From the NCBI RefSeq assembly GCF_013030945.1, contig NZ_JABBXF010000006.1, forward strand, positions 1 through 64,000: DNA of 64,000 bases. The letters are read 5' to 3'. A model generated the notes under the pieces. It ran no database searches. It was given only the letters and a program-made list of their open reading frames with translations, and was not told the origin of the DNA. The DNA is from Streptomyces morookaense (GTDB taxonomy: Bacteria; Actinomycetota; Actinomycetes; Streptomycetales; Streptomycetaceae). A program made the translations under genes and the position numbers. Shown here piece by piece: positions 43,102 to 52,605 of the stretch (the stretch's first letter is position 1; the number at the start of each line of letters is the position of its first letter).

Positions 43102-43815
43102 ATGGCCCTGCGAGCCGCGGGACGGCAGTCCCTCGTGGACACCGTCGTGGAACAGCTGCGTGCGCAGGTCGCCGCGGGCGAGTGGAAGGTCGGCGAGCGC
43201 ATCCCCACCGAGCACGCGCTCGCCGAGCAGCTGCAGGTCGGGCGGAACACCGTCCGCGAGGCCGTGCGCGTCCTGGTGCACGCCGGGATGCTGCGGTCGC
43301 GCCAGGGCGAGGGCACCTTCGTCGTCTCCACCGCCGACCCCGCCGAGATCATGCGCGGAGTGCAGCGCGCCGGGGTGCGCGACGTCCTGGAGCTGCGGAT
43401 CGCCCTGGAGGCCGAGGCGGCCCGGCTGGCGGCCCTGCGGCACGAGCCGGCCGACCTGGAGCGGATGCGGGCCGCGCTGGACGCGCAGCGGGCCTTCGAG
43501 GACCCCGAGGGCCAGCCCGACTCCGGGAGCCTCGAGCTGTACGCCGACCACGACGTCGAGTTCCACCGGGCCGTCGTGGAGGCCGCGCACAACCCCGCGC
43601 TCACCGCGACCTACGCCTGGTTCAGCAGCTCCGTCCGGGAAGCACTGGTCACCGCGCTCGGCGACCGGGACATGCCGCGCATCATCCACGGCGACCACCA
43701 GGCCCTGATGGAGGCCATCGCCTCCGGCGATCCCGACACGGCCGCCCGTGCCGCGCGCACCCTCCTCGAACGCCCCAAGCAGGCCGTCGAATCGCTGCTC
43801 GACGCCGAGGACTGA
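43102..43815 (+). CDS. FadR/FCD-type GntR regulator
   Basis: A 237-residue regulator. The winged helix is LVDTVVEQLRAQVAAGEWKV with NTVREAVRVLVHAGMLRSRQ. The all-helical FCD ligand domain shows VLELRIALEAEAARLAA, DVEFHRAVVEAAHN and a C-terminal HGDHQALMEAIASGD with the His/Asp metal-binding pattern. It lies 67 bp upstream of a CynX/NimT exporter in the same direction and probably controls it. Confidence 0.92.
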   Translation: MALRAAGRQSLVDTVVEQLRAQVAAGEWKVGERIPTEHALAEQLQVGRNTVREAVRVLVHAGMLRSRQGEGTFVVSTADPAEIMRGVQRAGVRDVLELRIALEAEAARLAALRHEPADLERMRAALDAQRAFEDPEGQPDSGSLELYADHDVEFHRAVVEAAHNPALTATYAWFSSSVREALVTALGDRDMPRIIHGDHQALMEAIASGDPDTAARAARTLLERPKQAVESLLDAED

Positions 43816-43882
43816 CCGAGGACCGGTCGGCACGCAGCGCGGTCCGCACACAACCCCCAGCACCCCCCACGGAGGCACCCTC

Positions 43883-45160
43883 ATGTCGGAGACGAGGACC
43901 GACCAGACCGGCATACCGCTGATCGACGCGGAGGAGGACTTCGCACCCACCCCCGCGGTCGCGGCGGCGCGGCGCAGCCTGATCGCCCACCCCGCCTTCC
44001 TGCTGCTCGGCATCGTCCTCGCCTCGCTCAACATGCGGGCCGCGCTCGCCGGGGTCTCGCCGCTGATGGGCGAGATCGGCGACCACTTCCACCTGGGCGC
44101 CGCAACGAGCAGCCTGGTCACCACCATTCCGCTGGCCTTCATGGGCCTCGGCTCGATCGTGGCGCCCCGGCTCGCCCGCCGCTGGGGCACGGAGGCGGCG
44201 CTGTGCGGCGCGCTCGTGCTGCTGGCCGGGGGCATCCTGCTGCGCGTCGCGCCGCCGGTCGCCGCGCTGTTCGTGGGCTGCGCCCTCGTCGGCACCGCGA
44301 TCGCCCTGCTCAACGTGCTGATGCCGGGGCTGGTCAAGCGGGACTTCCCGGACCGGGCGGCCGGCATGACCGCGCTCTACTCGACCACGCTGATCCTGGG
44401 CGCCACGGGCTCGGCCGCCTCCGCCGTGCCGCTGGAGAACGCCCTCGGCGGCTGGCAGGGCTCGCTGGCCTCCTGGTCCCTGCTCGCGCTGATCGCGACG
44501 GCCGTCTGGGTCCCGCAGGCGGTCGCGGCCCGCCGGGGCACCCCGCACGGCGCCGCGGCGGCCGTGGCCAAGCACGCGGCGGGCGACGGCCCGAAGCTCT
44601 CGCGTTCACCGCTCGCCTGGCAGGTCACCCTGCTGATGGGCACGCAGTCGCTGATCGCGTACGTCTGCATCGCCTGGATGCCGACGGTCTTCACCGACCA
44701 TGGCATGAGCAAGGGCGAGGCGGGCATGGTCTACGCCTTCTACACCCTGGTGCAGATGGCCGGTTCGTTCGTCGTGCCGATGCTCGCCGGGCGGATGCGG
44801 GACCAGCGGGTGCTGGCGGTCGCCGTCGTGGCCGTCATGACGGCCGGTGTGACGGGCCTGTTGATCGCCCCGGTCGCGGGGGCGTGGGTCTGGGCGACGC
44901 TGATGGGTGTTGCGCAGGGCGGCATGCTGGGGCTCGCCCTGACGCTCATGGTGCTGCGCACGCGTGACGCGCACACGGCCGCCAGGCTGTCCGGCATGGC
45001 ACAGACCGGTGGCTATCTCCTCGCCTCTGTCGGCCCGTTCGCCATCGGTGCCGTCCACCAGGTGACCGGTGACTGGACGTTGCCGATCGCTCTGTTGCTG
45101 GTCGCCTGTGCGGCGCTGGTGTTCCTCGGGCTGGGCGCCGGGCGCGACCGGAAGATCTGA
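43883..45160 (+). CDS. CynX/NimT family MFS transporter
   Basis: A 425-residue twelve-span transporter. ALLGIVLASLNMRAALAGVSPLM-like opening (HPAFLLLGIVLASLNMRAAL) and the repeated pattern FMGLGSIVAPRLARRWG are typical of the cyanate/nitroimidazole transporter group. GGAGG lies ahead of the ATG. Downstream is a 21-bp-stem terminator. Co-directional with the FCD regulator, so likely induced by its ligand. Substrate unknown. Confidence 0.9.
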   Translation: MSETRTDQTGIPLIDAEEDFAPTPAVAAARRSLIAHPAFLLLGIVLASLNMRAALAGVSPLMGEIGDHFHLGAATSSLVTTIPLAFMGLGSIVAPRLARRWGTEAALCGALVLLAGGILLRVAPPVAALFVGCALVGTAIALLNVLMPGLVKRDFPDRAAGMTALYSTTLILGATGSAASAVPLENALGGWQGSLASWSLLALIATAVWVPQAVAARRGTPHGAAAAVAKHAAGDGPKLSRSPLAWQVTLLMGTQSLIAYVCIAWMPTVFTDHGMSKGEAGMVYAFYTLVQMAGSFVVPMLAGRMRDQRVLAVAVVAVMTAGVTGLLIAPVAGAWVWATLMGVAQGGMLGLALTLMVLRTRDAHTAARLSGMAQTGGYLLASVGPFAIGAVHQVTGDWTLPIALLLVACAALVFLGLGAGRDRKI

Positions 45161-45172
45161 CCTGCCGGTTGA

Positions 45173-45219
45173 ACGTGAACGAGGGGGGCCTGCACGCAGC
45201 AGGCCCCCCTCGTTCACGT
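45173..45219. terminator. Very strong bidirectional terminator
   Basis: A perfect 21-bp stem (45173-45193 and 45199-45219; core GAGGGGGGCCTGC/GCAGGCCCCCCTC) has a 5-nt loop ACGCA. It lies between the convergent CynX-like and ABC permease genes and overlaps the permease stop by one base. Confidence 0.9.
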
Positions 45220-45938
45220 CACTCCTCCCCGGCGAGGGTGAGCGAGCGCAGCTTGGTCACGGCGAACCACGTGGCCGCCGCCGTGACTCCGGCGAGCAGC
45301 ACCAGCGCCGTGGGCAGGCCCACGTCCGATGTGATGGTCCCGTCCGCGCCGATCTTCTGGGCCAGTGCCAGTGCCCACTGCTGCACGCTCAGCGTGCGTG
45401 CACCCGGCACGAGGTTGCCGAAGAGCGACTCCCAGACGAGCGCGTAGACGAGGCCCGCGACGACCGCGTGCCGGGTCACCGTGCCCAGCAGCAGGAAGAT
45501 CGCGCTGTATGCCACGGATGCGACCGCGGCGGCCACCGCGTAGGCGACTGCGATCTGCTGGCTGTTGCCGTTGAGCAGGAAGCCCGCGATCAGCGTGGGG
45601 ATCGCCGAGAAGGTCACCGTGACCCCGATGGCCACGATCAGCTTGGTGATGGTGATCGTCGACCGCTTCAGGGGCTTGGCCAGCAGATAGACCACCGACC
45701 CGTCGTCGATCTCCGGGCCGATGGCGCCCGTTCCGGCGATGACGCCGATCAGCGGCACCATGGTGGCGAGCGCGAAGCCGCCCAGGACGTTGACGGCGGT
45801 CTGGTCGTCCGCACCCGTCAGAGCACGCACGAGGGCCGACAGGACGATCAGCAGCGCGGGCAGCGCGAAGAGGATCAGGGCGCGGCGGCGGCCGAGGAGG
45901 GCCCGGTAAGTGAGCCGGGCGACAGTGCTGTTGAACAC
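45219..45938 (-). CDS. ABC transporter permease (second pair)
   Basis: A 239-residue ABC-2 type permease with six spans, including LILFALPALLIVLSALV, FALATMVPLIGVIAGTGAI and a loop IDDGSVVYLLAKPLKRSTI typical of ABC-2 membrane proteins. It lies 13 bp after the ATPase gene at 45952 and ends the four-gene operon running from 48771. The substrate is unknown; possible roles are drug, peptide or lipid export. Confidence 0.87.
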   Translation of the reverse strand: MFNSTVARLTYRALLGRRRALILFALPALLIVLSALVRALTGADDQTAVNVLGGFALATMVPLIGVIAGTGAIGPEIDDGSVVYLLAKPLKRSTITITKLIVAIGVTVTFSAIPTLIAGFLLNGNSQQIAVAYAVAAAVASVAYSAIFLLLGTVTRHAVVAGLVYALVWESLFGNLVPGARTLSVQQWALALAQKIGADGTITSDVGLPTALVLLAGVTAAATWFAVTKLRSLTLAGEE

Positions 45939-45951
45939 GGGGTGGCTCCTT

Positions 45952-46863
45952 TCAGGCCGCGACGAGGTAGGAGAAGACCGATTCGAGCGACTCGTCGGAC
46001 GGTGAAACCGTCAGCAGCCGGATGCCGTGCTCGCGGGCGACGCGCGGCAGGAGCTCGGTGAAGCGGCCGAAGTCGACGGCCTGGATACGCAACGCGCCTT
46101 CCTTGACGTCCACTTCGATGCCCGCGGTCGACGGGTCGGCGATGAGCGCCGCGGCGAGGGCGCGGTCGTCGCTGGAGCGTACGACGTAGCGGTGCGGCCG
46201 GTCGGTCATCAGCCGGCGGATCTTGCGGAAGTCGCCCGAGGCGGCGTGCCGTCCGGCGACGACCACCTCGATGTGGGCGGCGAGCTGTTCGACCTCTTCG
46301 AGGATGTGGGAGGAGAACAGCACGGTGCGTCCCTCGGCCCCCATCGCGCGCAGCAGGTCCATCAGTTGCATGCGCTGCCGCGGGTCCATACCGTTGAACG
46401 GCTCGTCGAGCAGCAGGACGGACGGCTGGTGCACCAGCGCGGAGGCCATCTTCACGCGCTGCCGCATGCCCTTGCTGTACGTGGAGATCTTGCGGTCCTG
46501 TGCGTACTCCATCTCGACCGTGGCGAGCGCCCGTTGGGCCTCGGCCGCACCCAGGCCGTGCAGCTCGGCGTTGGCCCGGACGAACTCCCGGCCGGTCAGG
46601 AAGTCGTACATCGCCTCGCGCTCGGGGACGATGCCGATGTGCCGGTAGATCTGCTCGTTGCGCCAGACGGTCTGACCGTCCAGGGTGACCGTTCCGGTGG
46701 AGGGGGCGAGGAAGCCGCCCATCATGTTGATGAGGGTCGACTTTCCGGCGCCGTTGGGGCCGAGCAGTCCGGTGACGCCGGGGCCGATCGTCATGGAGAC
46801 GTCGTTGACGGCGACCACGTTGCCGAACCAGCGCGAGACGTTGTCGATGTGGAGGGTTGTCAC
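45952..46863 (-). CDS. ABC transporter ATP-binding protein (second pair)
   Basis: A 303-residue ATPase. Walker A GPNGAGKST, Q-loop near IGIVPEREAM, signature YSKGMRQR, Walker B VLLLDEPFNGMD and switch SSHILEEV are present. The last 80 residues form the extra C-terminal domain of drug/lantibiotic-type exporters. GTG overlaps the permease stop upstream (GTGA). The signature Ser is kept (YSKG in place of LSGGQ). Confidence 0.9.
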   Translation of the reverse strand: MTTLHIDNVSRWFGNVVAVNDVSMTIGPGVTGLLGPNGAGKSTLINMMGGFLAPSTGTVTLDGQTVWRNEQIYRHIGIVPEREAMYDFLTGREFVRANAELHGLGAAEAQRALATVEMEYAQDRKISTYSKGMRQRVKMASALVHQPSVLLLDEPFNGMDPRQRMQLMDLLRAMGAEGRTVLFSSHILEEVEQLAAHIEVVVAGRHAASGDFRKIRRLMTDRPHRYVVRSSDDRALAAALIADPSTAGIEVDVKEGALRIQAVDFGRFTELLPRVAREHGIRLLTVSPSDESLESVFSYLVAA

Positions 46864-47768
46864 AGCCCCGCCTTCCGGTAGCGGGCGGTCAGCAGGCCGT
46901 AGGAACCCGCCACGGCGGCGAGGAGGACGAGGAGGTAGACCACTCCGGCACCGGTGCCCGGGCCGTGGCCGCCGGGGAAGGAGGTGGTGGCGGAGAGGAA
47001 CGCCGTCTGCACGCCGTCGATCAGGGTGATCGGTGAGAAGAGTCCGAGCCAGCTGATGATCTGGGTGTTGTCGGTGTTGAGCGCGATGCCCTGGATGGTG
47101 CCGACCGCGCCGTAGGAGATGGTCAGCACGGCGATGACGGCGGCGACGCCGAAGCCGCGGCGCGGGGTGAGCGCGGCGACCACCAGGCCGAGGCCGGCGA
47201 AGAGGAGGGAGAGCAGGGCCACGGAGACCAGTCCTTGCGCGAAGCCCTTCGTCTGGTCGACGAAGTCGAGTTTGGCGAGCAGGGCGCCCGCGTAGAGGGT
47301 CACGAGGGGCGCGGCGGTGAGGACGAACAGGGCGGTGGTCATGGCGGCGAACTTGGCCACCACGTAGTCGACGCGCTCGATCGGCCGGGAGAAGTACAGC
47401 GGCACGGTCTTGAACCGGAGGTCCCGGGAGACCGACTGCGGTGCCTGGGCGGCGAGGAACAGGCCGATGACCGCCTGGAGGTAGATCGCGTAGCGCGTGT
47501 ACTCCAGCGGCAGGTGGTTCATCTTCGTGAAGACGGCGACGGCCACGACGATCGCGGCGGGCACGCACATCACGGCGAACAGCAGCATCGGCAGGATCTT
47601 GGACTTCGCCGAGCGCCCGAGGCCGTAGGCGCCGCGCAGGCTCTGGGAGTAGAGCGAGCGGCGGGCGTAGGCACGGCCGAGGCGGGCGCCGCCGTAGCTG
47701 CGGTAGCCGATGTTGTGAATGACGTCCGGTGCGGGGTGCACGGGTGCGGCTGTGGTCTCAGGCGGCAT
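46860..47768 (-). CDS. ABC transporter permease (first pair)
   Basis: A 302-residue ABC-2 permease. An Arg/Tyr-rich cytoplasmic N-terminus precedes six spans, for example LPMLLFAVMCVPAAIVVAVAV. The loop SRDLRFKTVPLYFSRPIERVD resembles the ABC-2 helical-hairpin region also found in the partner permease. Overlaps the upstream ATPase gene by 11 bp and the next ATPase by 4 bp. Confidence 0.87.
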   Translation of the reverse strand: MPPETTAAPVHPAPDVIHNIGYRSYGGARLGRAYARRSLYSQSLRGAYGLGRSAKSKILPMLLFAVMCVPAAIVVAVAVFTKMNHLPLEYTRYAIYLQAVIGLFLAAQAPQSVSRDLRFKTVPLYFSRPIERVDYVVAKFAAMTTALFVLTAAPLVTLYAGALLAKLDFVDQTKGFAQGLVSVALLSLLFAGLGLVVAALTPRRGFGVAAVIAVLTISYGAVGTIQGIALNTDNTQIISWLGLFSPITLIDGVQTAFLSATTSFPGGHGPGTGAGVVYLLVLLAAVAGSYGLLTARYRKAGL

Positions 47769-48771
47769 CGGTGCTGCCCCTCTCCTGCGGGGCGGCGCCC
47801 CAGGCGTGCGTCTGCTGTGGCTGCTCGTCGGTCCGGAAGACCTCGGCGATGCGGTGCCGGCGCTGTTCCATGCGGACCAGGCCGAGGCCGAGTCCGGCGA
47901 CGGCGTCGCGCACGGTGTCGTACGTCTCCTCGCCCGCGACGTCGACGAGCAGGACGTGGCCGGGGCCGGCGGCGGCGTACTCGCCGGTGCCGCCGGCCGG
48001 CTGGACCGTCAGCCCCGCGGCGGCCAGGGCGGCGGCCAGCGCGCCCGTGCCGTCGGGGACGGCGTCGGAGTCGGTGACCTCGACGGCGAGCGAGCCGGAG
48101 TCGCGGGTGAAGTCGCTGGTGGAGGAGGAGCGCAGCAGCGTGCCACCGTCGATGACGACGACGTGGTCGCAGGTGCGCTCCAGTTCGCCGAGCAGGTGGG
48201 AGGTGACCAGCACCGAGATGCCGAAGTCGGTGTGGACGCGCCGGATGAGGCCCAGCATGTCGTCCCGTCCGACCGGGTCGAGGCCGTTGGTTGGCTCGTC
48301 CAGCAGGACCAGCTTCGGGTCGTGGACGAGCGCCTGGGCCAGCTTGACCCGCTGCTTCATGCCCGTCGAGTAGCCGCCCATGGGGCGGTACCGCTCCTCG
48401 TACAGGCCCACGTGGCGCAGGGTGTCGGCCGTGCGCTCGCGGGCCGCGGTGGGCGGCAGACCGGACATGCGGGCCATGTGGACGACGAACTCGGTGGCCG
48501 AGACGTCGGGCGGCAGGCAGTCGTGCTCGGGCATGTAGCCGACCTGTTCGCGGATCTCCGCGCCCCGGGTGGCGACATCGAGGCCGAGCACCTCGGCGCG
48601 GCCCTCGGTGGCCGGGGAGAGGCCCAGCAGAATCTTGATCAGCGTTGACTTGCCGGCTCCGTTCGCCCCCACCAGTCCGGTCACTCCCGGACCGATGTCG
48701 ACGGAGAGCCGGTCAAGGGCGGTCACCCGGGGGAACCGCTTGCTGAGGCTTTCGGTGGCGATCACAGTCAC
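47758..48771 (-). CDS. ABC transporter ATP-binding protein (first pair)
   Basis: A 337-residue ATPase with Walker A GANGAGKST, signature YSTGMKQR, Walker B LVLLDEPTNGLD and SHLLGELE. A C-terminal domain of about 120 residues follows. GTG at 48771. First gene of a tightly overlapping operon of two ATPase/permease pairs, which probably arose by duplication. The transporter is likely an exporter. Confidence 0.9.
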   Translation of the reverse strand: MTVIATESLSKRFPRVTALDRLSVDIGPGVTGLVGANGAGKSTLIKILLGLSPATEGRAEVLGLDVATRGAEIREQVGYMPEHDCLPPDVSATEFVVHMARMSGLPPTAARERTADTLRHVGLYEERYRPMGGYSTGMKQRVKLAQALVHDPKLVLLDEPTNGLDPVGRDDMLGLIRRVHTDFGISVLVTSHLLGELERTCDHVVVIDGGTLLRSSSTSDFTRDSGSLAVEVTDSDAVPDGTGALAAALAAAGLTVQPAGGTGEYAAAGPGHVLLVDVAGEETYDTVRDAVAGLGLGLVRMEQRRHRIAEVFRTDEQPQQTHAWGAAPQERGSTDAA

Positions 48772-48804
48772 CCTTCGACGGTAGTGGGGCGAGCCACAGC
48801 CGTC

Positions 48805-48846
48805 GTCAGACCTGACGGTGGGATGCGTGTAGTCCTCGGGTCTGAC
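48805..48846. promoter_or_regulatory. Inverted repeat upstream of the ABC operon
   Basis: GTCAGACC (48805) and GGTCTGAC (48839) are perfect 8-bp arms 26 bp apart. The first arm lies within its own small palindrome CGTCAG-AC-CTGACG. Position suits an operator for the ABC operon or the divergent M24 gene. Confidence 0.4.
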
Positions 48847-49019
48847 ACGACCCCGGGAACGGGGCTGAAAGGAGGGGGCGCATCCCGAGGGGCCGGTGCG
48901 CCGAGGTTTTCCACAGGGGCGTCCGGGGGTCTTGACGCAGCCGTCGGACATTGTCACATTCATCAGTGTCAACTTGCGGACGTGGCTTCGGGGTTCGCCC
49001 GGGAGAACGGAGAGTGGGC

Positions 49020-49895
49020 ATGGCGGCTGTGGTGGGAGCGCCCGGGAGCCCCCGGGCGCGGACCGGGCCGGGCGCGGGGGAGCTCGGCGGCTTCCGGGAG
49101 GTGCAGCGCCTGGCGTATGCGTGCGCGGAGGAGGTCGCCGCGCAGCTCCGGCCGGGCGTGACCGAGCGCGAGGCGGCCCGGATGCAGCGCGAATGGCTGC
49201 GCCGGCGCGGCGTGCGGGACTGGTTCCATCTGCCGTTCGCCTGGTTCGGCGACCGCACGGCCTTCGCCGGCTTCCGGGTGCCGCTGCAGTTCTTCCCGAC
49301 CGGGCGGCGGCTGGAGCCGGGGATGCCGTTCATCCTCGACATGGCGCCGGTGCACCGGGGCTTCACGGCCGACATCGGCTACTCGGGCTGCCTCGGCCCG
49401 AATCCCCTGCACGACCGGCTCATGGCCGACCTCGGTGCGCACCGCGAGCTGATCCTGCGCGAGGTGCGCGAGCGCAGGACGCTGCGCGAGATCTACGCGG
49501 ACGTGGACCGCCTCATGGCCCGCCAGGGCCACGCCAACCGGCACCGCGCCTATCCCTTCGGGGTGATCGCGCACAAGGTGGACCGGGTGCGCGAGCGCCG
49601 CTGGTCGCCGCATGTCTTCGGGTTCGGCACGCAGTCGCTCAAGGGCCTGGCCTCCGATGCGCTGCACGGCCACCGCGAGGGCTGGTCGCCGCTGTGGAGC
49701 CCGTACCGCTTCTCGGACCATCCGCCGCAGCCGGGCCTGTGGGCGGTGGAACCGCATCTCGGCTTCCGGGGCACGGGCGCGAAGTTCGAGGAGCTCCTGG
49801 TGGTCACGGACTCCCGGGATCCGCAGGAGAGCGCGTTCTGGCTGGACGACGATCTGCCGCATGTGCGGCGCGGGCAGGAGGGAAGAGCCGCATGA
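49020..49895 (+). CDS. M24 family (aminopeptidase-like) metallopeptidase
   Basis: A 291-residue pita-bread-fold protein. Metal-ligand candidates are Asp in LDMAPVHRGFTADIGYSG (two Asp), His in IAHKV, and Glu in WAVEPHLGF and KFEELLVV. GGAGAG lies six bases before the ATG at 49020; a longer frame to 48951 adds nothing recognisable. It overlaps the next gene (ATGA), so is co-translated with the EphD-like fusion. Substrate may be a modified peptide or another amide; unknown. Confidence 0.82.
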   Translation: MAAVVGAPGSPRARTGPGAGELGGFREVQRLAYACAEEVAAQLRPGVTEREAARMQREWLRRRGVRDWFHLPFAWFGDRTAFAGFRVPLQFFPTGRRLEPGMPFILDMAPVHRGFTADIGYSGCLGPNPLHDRLMADLGAHRELILREVRERRTLREIYADVDRLMARQGHANRHRAYPFGVIAHKVDRVRERRWSPHVFGFGTQSLKGLASDALHGHREGWSPLWSPYRFSDHPPQPGLWAVEPHLGFRGTGAKFEELLVVTDSRDPQESAFWLDDDLPHVRRGQEGRAA

Positions 49896-51676
49896 ACCGG
49901 GGCCTGGCAGGAGCGCGCGAGCGCCGGGTGCGCACGGGCGGGATCGAGCTGTGCGTCGCGGAGCTGGGCGATGCGGCACAGCCGACCGTGGTGCTGGTGC
50001 ACGGATATCCGGACAGCAAGGAGGTGTGGGAGGAGGTCGCGCTGCGCCTCCAGGACCGCTTCCACGTGGTGCTCTACGACGTGCGCGGCTGTGGCCGCTC
50101 GACGGCCCCGCAGCCCCTGCGCGGGGGCTTCACCCTGGAGAAGCTGACGGACGACTTCCTGGCCGTGGCGGACGCGGTGAGCCCGGACGCCCCGGTGCAC
50201 CTGGTCGGGCACGACTGGGGATCGGTGCAGGGCTGGGAGTTCGCCACCGTCGCCCGCACCGAGGGCCGCATCGCCTCCTTCACCTCCGTCTCGGGCCCCT
50301 CCCTCGACCACTTCGGGCACTGGCTGAACCGGCGCATCTCCCGGCCCACCCCGCGCCGGGCCGCCCAGCTGCTCGGCCAGGGCGCCCGCTCCTGGTACGT
50401 CTACGCGCTGCACACCCCCCGCCTGCCGGAGGCGGCCTGGCGCGGGCCGCTCGGCGCCCGCTGGCCGCGCATCCTGGAGCGCCTGGAGCGGCTCCCCGCC
50501 GACGGCTATCCCACGGCCTCCCTGCCCTCCGATGCCGCGCACGGCGCCTGGCTGTACCGGGACAACGTGCGCTCCAGGCTGCGCCGCCCACGCCCCGACG
50601 CGTACGCCCACGTCCCGGTCCAGCTGATCGTCCCCACCGGCGACCGCTATCTCTCGCAGCACCTCTACGACGACCTGGAGCAGTGGGCCCCGCAACTGGT
50701 GCGGCACACCCTGGAGGGGCAGCACTGGGTGCCGCGCACCAGGCCGGACCAACTGGCCGCATGGATCGCCGAGTTCATCACGTCCCAGGAGAGCCGCGCG
50801 GACGGGGCCGGCGCACCGGCGGCGCGCACGCCGGCCGCGAAGGGGCCGTACGCGGAGCGCTTCGGCGGACGTCTGGTGCTGGTGACGGGCGCGGCCGGAG
50901 GGATCGGACGGGCCACGGCCTTCGCCTTCGCGGAAGCGGGCGCCCGGGTCGTCGCGGTCGACCGCGACGCCGAAGGGGCCTCCCGCACAGCCGAGTTGGC
51001 CCGGCTGATCGGAGCGCCCGCAGCGTGGGGCGAGTGCGCCGACGTCGCGGACGAGCAGGCGATGGAGAAACTGGCCGCCAAGGTCGCCGCGGAATACGGC
51101 GTGGTGGACGTGCTCGTCAACAACGCCGGCATAGGGCTCTCCGGGACGTTCATGGACACCTCGGCCGAGGACTGGCGCCGGGTCCTGGACGTCAACCTGT
51201 GGGGCGTCATCCACGGCTGCCGGACCTTCGGCCGCCAGATGGCCGAGCGCGGCCAGGGCGGCCACATCGTCAACACCGCCTCCGCCGCGGCCTTCCAGCC
51301 GTCCCGGGCCCTCGCCGCCTACAGCACCTCCAAGGCGGCGGTGCTGATGCTCAGCGAGTGCCTGCGCGCCGAACTGGCCGGGCAGGGCATCGGGGTCTCC
51401 GCGATCTGCCCGGGCATCGTCAACACCGGCATCACCACCGCCGCCCGGTTCACCGGGGTCTCCGAGGAGGAGCAGCAGCGCCGGCGCGCCCGCACGGCCA
51501 AGCTGTACGGCCTGCGCAATTACCCGCCGGAGAAAGTGGCCGACGCCGTCCTGCAGGCCGTGCTCCACGACCGGGCCGTGGTGCCCGTGACCCCCGAGGC
51601 GCACGGACTGCGCTTCCTGTCCCGCTTCACCCCGCGGGTGCGCCGTGCACTCGCCCGCATCGAGCCGAAGCTGTAG
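49892..51676 (+). CDS. Alpha/beta hydrolase - SDR fusion (EphD-like)
   Basis: A 594-residue two-domain protein. The N-terminal hydrolase has the oxyanion VHGYPDS, nucleophile elbow GHDWGS with Asp as in epoxide hydrolases, and a catalytic His in EGQHW. After a linker near residue 310 comes an SDR with TGAAGGIG, NNAGIG and the YSTSK catalytic pair, ending with PGIVNTGIT. Mycobacterial EphD, with the same order, acts on lipid epoxides or mycolic-acid-like substrates. Here the cluster suggests lipid or fatty acid modification. Confidence 0.9.
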   Translation: MNRGLAGARERRVRTGGIELCVAELGDAAQPTVVLVHGYPDSKEVWEEVALRLQDRFHVVLYDVRGCGRSTAPQPLRGGFTLEKLTDDFLAVADAVSPDAPVHLVGHDWGSVQGWEFATVARTEGRIASFTSVSGPSLDHFGHWLNRRISRPTPRRAAQLLGQGARSWYVYALHTPRLPEAAWRGPLGARWPRILERLERLPADGYPTASLPSDAAHGAWLYRDNVRSRLRRPRPDAYAHVPVQLIVPTGDRYLSQHLYDDLEQWAPQLVRHTLEGQHWVPRTRPDQLAAWIAEFITSQESRADGAGAPAARTPAAKGPYAERFGGRLVLVTGAAGGIGRATAFAFAEAGARVVAVDRDAEGASRTAELARLIGAPAAWGECADVADEQAMEKLAAKVAAEYGVVDVLVNNAGIGLSGTFMDTSAEDWRRVLDVNLWGVIHGCRTFGRQMAERGQGGHIVNTASAAAFQPSRALAAYSTSKAAVLMLSECLRAELAGQGIGVSAICPGIVNTGITTAARFTGVSEEEQQRRRARTAKLYGLRNYPPEKVADAVLQAVLHDRAVVPVTPEAHGLRFLSRFTPRVRRALARIEPKL

Positions 51677-51696
51677 AGGCAGAACGAGGCAGAACG

Positions 51697-52593
51697 ATGA
51701 GCTACCGCATCGCCCCCAGAAGGGTCTCCTTCGACTGGCAGGAGACGCCGCTGCACTGGATACCCGACGAGCCCACCGCCACCCACGTGATCAACGTGCT
51801 GCATCTGCTGCTGCCCGCCGGGGAGCGCTGGTTCGTCAAGGTCTTCAAGGAGGCCCTCCCGCTCGTCCACGACGAGGAACTCCTCAAGGACGTCAAGGGA
51901 TTCATGGGCCAGGAGGCCACCCACAGCGTGCAGCACTCCTACGTCCTGAACCACCTCGCCGAACAGGGCCTGGACACCGGCCCGTACACCCGGCACGTCG
52001 AATTCCTCCTCGACGTCCTGCTCGGCGAGAAGCCCCCACTCGGGCTGCCGCTGACCGAGCGCGAGTGGCTGCGTTTCCGGCTCTCGCTGATAGCAGCCAT
52101 CGAACAGTTCACGGCCGTGCTCGGCGACTGGGTCCTGCGGGCGGAGGAGCTCGACCGGGCCGACCCCGATCCGGTGATGCTCGACCTGCTGCGCTGGCAC
52201 GGCGCCGAGGAGGTCGAACACCGGTCGGTGGCCTTCGACATGTACGAGCACTGCAGCGGCGAGGATGCCGCCCGCTACGCCCGCAGGCTGCTGGGCATGG
52301 CCGTCACCGCACCCATGCTCCTGTACCTGTGGGCCTGGGGCGCGCGCTACCTCGTCCGGCACGACCCGCTGCTGGCGGGCCGGCTGCGCTATTCGCTGCG
52401 CGAGCACAACAGGGCCGTGGCCAAGGGACTTCTGCCGTCCTGGCGCGAGCTGGGCCGCGCCGTGCCCCGCTACTGCCGGCGGTCGTACCATCCCTCGCAG
52501 GAGGGGTCGCTGCGCAGGGCCGTCGACTATCTGGCGACCTCCCCCGCGGCCCGGGCCGCCGCGGGCGCCCTGGGCCGGGCAGCCCTTTCGTGA
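51697..52593 (+). CDS. Predicted metal-dependent hydrolase, ferritin-like (PF10118)
   Basis: A 298-residue helical protein. Two E/H clusters, FMGQEATHSVQH and HGAEEVEHRSVAFD, together with EQFTAVLG supply ligands for a di-metal site as in ferritin-like enzymes. A hydrophobic stretch APMLLYLWAWGARYL suggests membrane contact. It lies 20 bp after the EphD-like gene and 12 bp before the MerR gene, so is one operon. The family is widespread in mycolate and fatty-acid gene regions. Reaction unknown. Confidence 0.85.
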   Translation: MSYRIAPRRVSFDWQETPLHWIPDEPTATHVINVLHLLLPAGERWFVKVFKEALPLVHDEELLKDVKGFMGQEATHSVQHSYVLNHLAEQGLDTGPYTRHVEFLLDVLLGEKPPLGLPLTEREWLRFRLSLIAAIEQFTAVLGDWVLRAEELDRADPDPVMLDLLRWHGAEEVEHRSVAFDMYEHCSGEDAARYARRLLGMAVTAPMLLYLWAWGARYLVRHDPLLAGRLRYSLREHNRAVAKGLLPSWRELGRAVPRYCRRSYHPSQEGSLRRAVDYLATSPAARAAAGALGRAALS

Positions 52594-52605
52594 GGAGCAA
52601 CACCC